The position numbers were made by a program, and so were the translations under genes. This document shows, one piece after another, positions 5,362 to 6,290 of a stretch of DNA of 6,290 nucleotides. The notes beneath the pieces are model-generated. The model was given only the letters and a program-made list of their open reading frames with translations. It was not told the origin of the DNA and did not search any database. Each line of letters opens with the position of its first letter. The stretch's first letter is position 1. This DNA is from an uncultured Holophagaceae bacterium (GTDB lineage: Bacteria > Acidobacteriota > Holophagae > Holophagales > Holophagaceae): the NCBI GenBank assembly GCA_903890595.1, contig CAITBU010000380.1:1-6290 (forward strand). The letters run 5' to 3'.

Positions 5362-6111
5362 ATGACTCCCAGCAACCGAACCTTGCGATCCTCCGGTTAC
5401 ACCATGCTCGAGCTGATGCTTGTCATGGGCATCGTCGGCATCCTATCGCTGGCCGGCGTCAGCCAGGTGCGAACCCAGAACAGCGGCGCCGTCCGCGGCC
5501 TGCTGGATGAGGTCGAGGGGGCCCTCGCCAACGCCCACCAGGCGGCTGCGGCCACGGGTCGGGATGTGGCCATTGTCACCTGGGGCACCTGGGATGCTGG
5601 GGCCCCGCTGGTGCTGGCCCACGGGGATGCCGTTGCCCTTGACGACGGAGCCATCAAGACCGCCGCCACAACCCTGCTCGGCGGTGGCGCACCCAGTGCC
5701 CCTGTATCCGTGCCCTTCCACTTCCAAGCGGGCGACCGCATCCAGGCCTCGGCCCGCATCGTGAGCCTAGCCTCCGATCAGTGGACCAACGTCATTCAGG
5801 AATGCAGCACAGGCACCAACGTCAGCATCAACGATGTAGCCCCCTTTGCTGGCAGTGGCGGCATCATGCACGGCCTGGTTACGGACAACAATCTGCTCTT
5901 CCCAGGAGAGGACCACCGGGTGCTGGTCAGTGGCAGCAGCCGGCGCTTCACCTCCACCTTCATCATCCCCATCGTGGGCACCACCACCTCGGGCAGCGCC
6001 CTGCCGGGCGGACCCATGGGGCTCATCGTCGTGCTGCGGAACGGGGCCGCCATCTACAAGTTCTACAATCCGGGCGTCCGGGATGGCGATGGCCAGTGGC
6101 GGCGGATCTGA
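5362..6111 (+). CDS. GspH/FimT-type minor prepilin (type IV pilus)
   Basis: A 249-residue prepilin-like protein. The class III signal is a 12-residue leader with two Arg, ending in G12, followed by Y-T-M-L-E-L. Prepilin peptidase (PilD) would cut after G12 and methylate Y13; E17 is the conserved Glu at mature position 5. A hydrophobic helix (about 14-34) comes next, then an Ala-rich amphipathic stretch (about 43-66) and a beta-rich globular domain. The C-terminal segment I-Y-K-F-Y-N-P-G (231-238) near G-Q-W resembles the end of GspH/FimT domains. Such minor pilins sit at the pilus tip and prime assembly; some FimT proteins bind DNA for uptake. PilD-cut pseudopilins of type II secretion look alike, but the PilV-like neighbour favours type IV pili. 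Tyr instead of the usual Phe at mature position 1 and two internal Ala/Gly/Ser-rich loops are mild oddities. The stop overlaps the next start by one base, so translation is probably coupled. Confidence 0.85.
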   Translation: MTPSNRTLRSSGYTMLELMLVMGIVGILSLAGVSQVRTQNSGAVRGLLDEVEGALANAHQAAAATGRDVAIVTWGTWDAGAPLVLAHGDAVALDDGAIKTAATTLLGGGAPSAPVSVPFHFQAGDRIQASARIVSLASDQWTNVIQECSTGTNVSINDVAPFAGSGGIMHGLVTDNNLLFPGEDHRVLVSGSSRRFTSTFIIPIVGTTTSGSALPGGPMGLIVVLRNGAAIYKFYNPGVRDGDGQWRRI

Positions 6112-6290
6112 TGATCACCACCGACCCCCACCCCCGCAGACCGCTGGCTCAGGCCGGGTTCAGCATGGTGGAGATGCTCATGGCCGCCTTCATCATGGCC
6201 GTGGGCATCCTGGGCCTGTCGGCCCTGCAGGTGATGGCCCTCAAGTCCACCCGGGGCAGCCGCAGTCTGAGCACGGCCATCCTGGTGGCC
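6111..6290 (+). CDS. pilV: PilV-type minor prepilin, N-terminal part (runs off the window)
   Basis: The ATG at 6111 shares its A with the TGA of the preceding gene (TGATG), and the frame stays open to the window end, giving 60 residues. The leader of 16 residues contains two Arg and ends in A-G, followed by F-S-M-V-E-M: cleavage after G16, methylated F17, and E21 as the position-5 Glu. The hydrophobic helix (about 22-43) contains M-A-V-G-I-L-G-L-S-A-L-Q, which closely fits PilV pilus-modification/minor pilins. A weak GGCGGA lies 5 nt upstream, so coupled translation from the FimT-like gene is likely. PilV with PilW, PilX and PilY1 forms the pilus tip priming complex; those genes would be expected just beyond the window. 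The C-terminal domain is not visible, so GspI-like identity cannot be fully excluded. Confidence 0.8.
   Translation, partial: MITTDPHPRRPLAQAGFSMVEMLMAAFIMAVGILGLSALQVMALKSTRGSRSLSTAILVA

Noticed and set aside
1..6290. tRNA/rRNA genes, CRISPR arrays, insertion sequences, attachment sites
   Set aside because: No cloverleaf with a CCA-end context, no regularly spaced repeats, no transposase frame and no terminal inverted repeats with target duplications were seen on reading both strands.

Overview
The window is G+C-rich, densely packed bacterial DNA with strong G/C preference at third codon positions throughout, so nothing in its composition points to recent transfer. The gene types (a secreted DPP5-like S9 peptidase, a HAD-IG 5'-nucleotidase, type IV minor pilins with canonical prepilin cleavage sites, a secreted repeat protein) fit a Gram-negative soil or sediment bacterium. 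My best guess is an Acidobacteriota member of the Holophagae type (Geothrix/Holophaga relatives). That is inference from protein flavour, not proven by a marker gene.

Layout: (1) 41-1426 (+), an exported 461-residue protein made of three copies of a roughly 100-residue module of unknown function. (2) 1442-2887 (-), a cytoplasmic HAD-superfamily 5'-nucleotidase, convergent with gene 1 and separated from it by only 15 nt. (3) 2956-5031 (+), an exported S9 serine peptidase closely resembling bacterial dipeptidyl-peptidase 5, divergent from gene 2 across a 68-nt gap; its Shine-Dalgarno lies in a small hairpin. (4) 5032-5361, a 330-nt non-coding stretch unusually rich in inverted repeats: two intrinsic-terminator-like structures, a strong 10-bp hairpin, an alternative long-range pairing that competes with the second terminator, and a perfect 10-bp hairpin with loop GGACTT just before the next gene. 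(5) 5362-6111 (+), a GspH/FimT-type minor prepilin. (6) 6111-end (+), the N-terminal part of a PilV-type minor prepilin that overlaps the FimT stop by one base and runs off the window.

The last two genes look like the start of a minor-pilin operon (usually fimT-pilV-pilW-pilX-pilY1) involved in priming type IV pilus assembly. The non-coding stretch before them is the part most likely to hold something undescribed: it could be a structured 5' leader controlling pilus genes, or a small RNA ending at the 5210-5237 terminator. The three upstream genes show no clear functional link to the pilins or to each other beyond sharing an exported or nutrient-scavenging theme.
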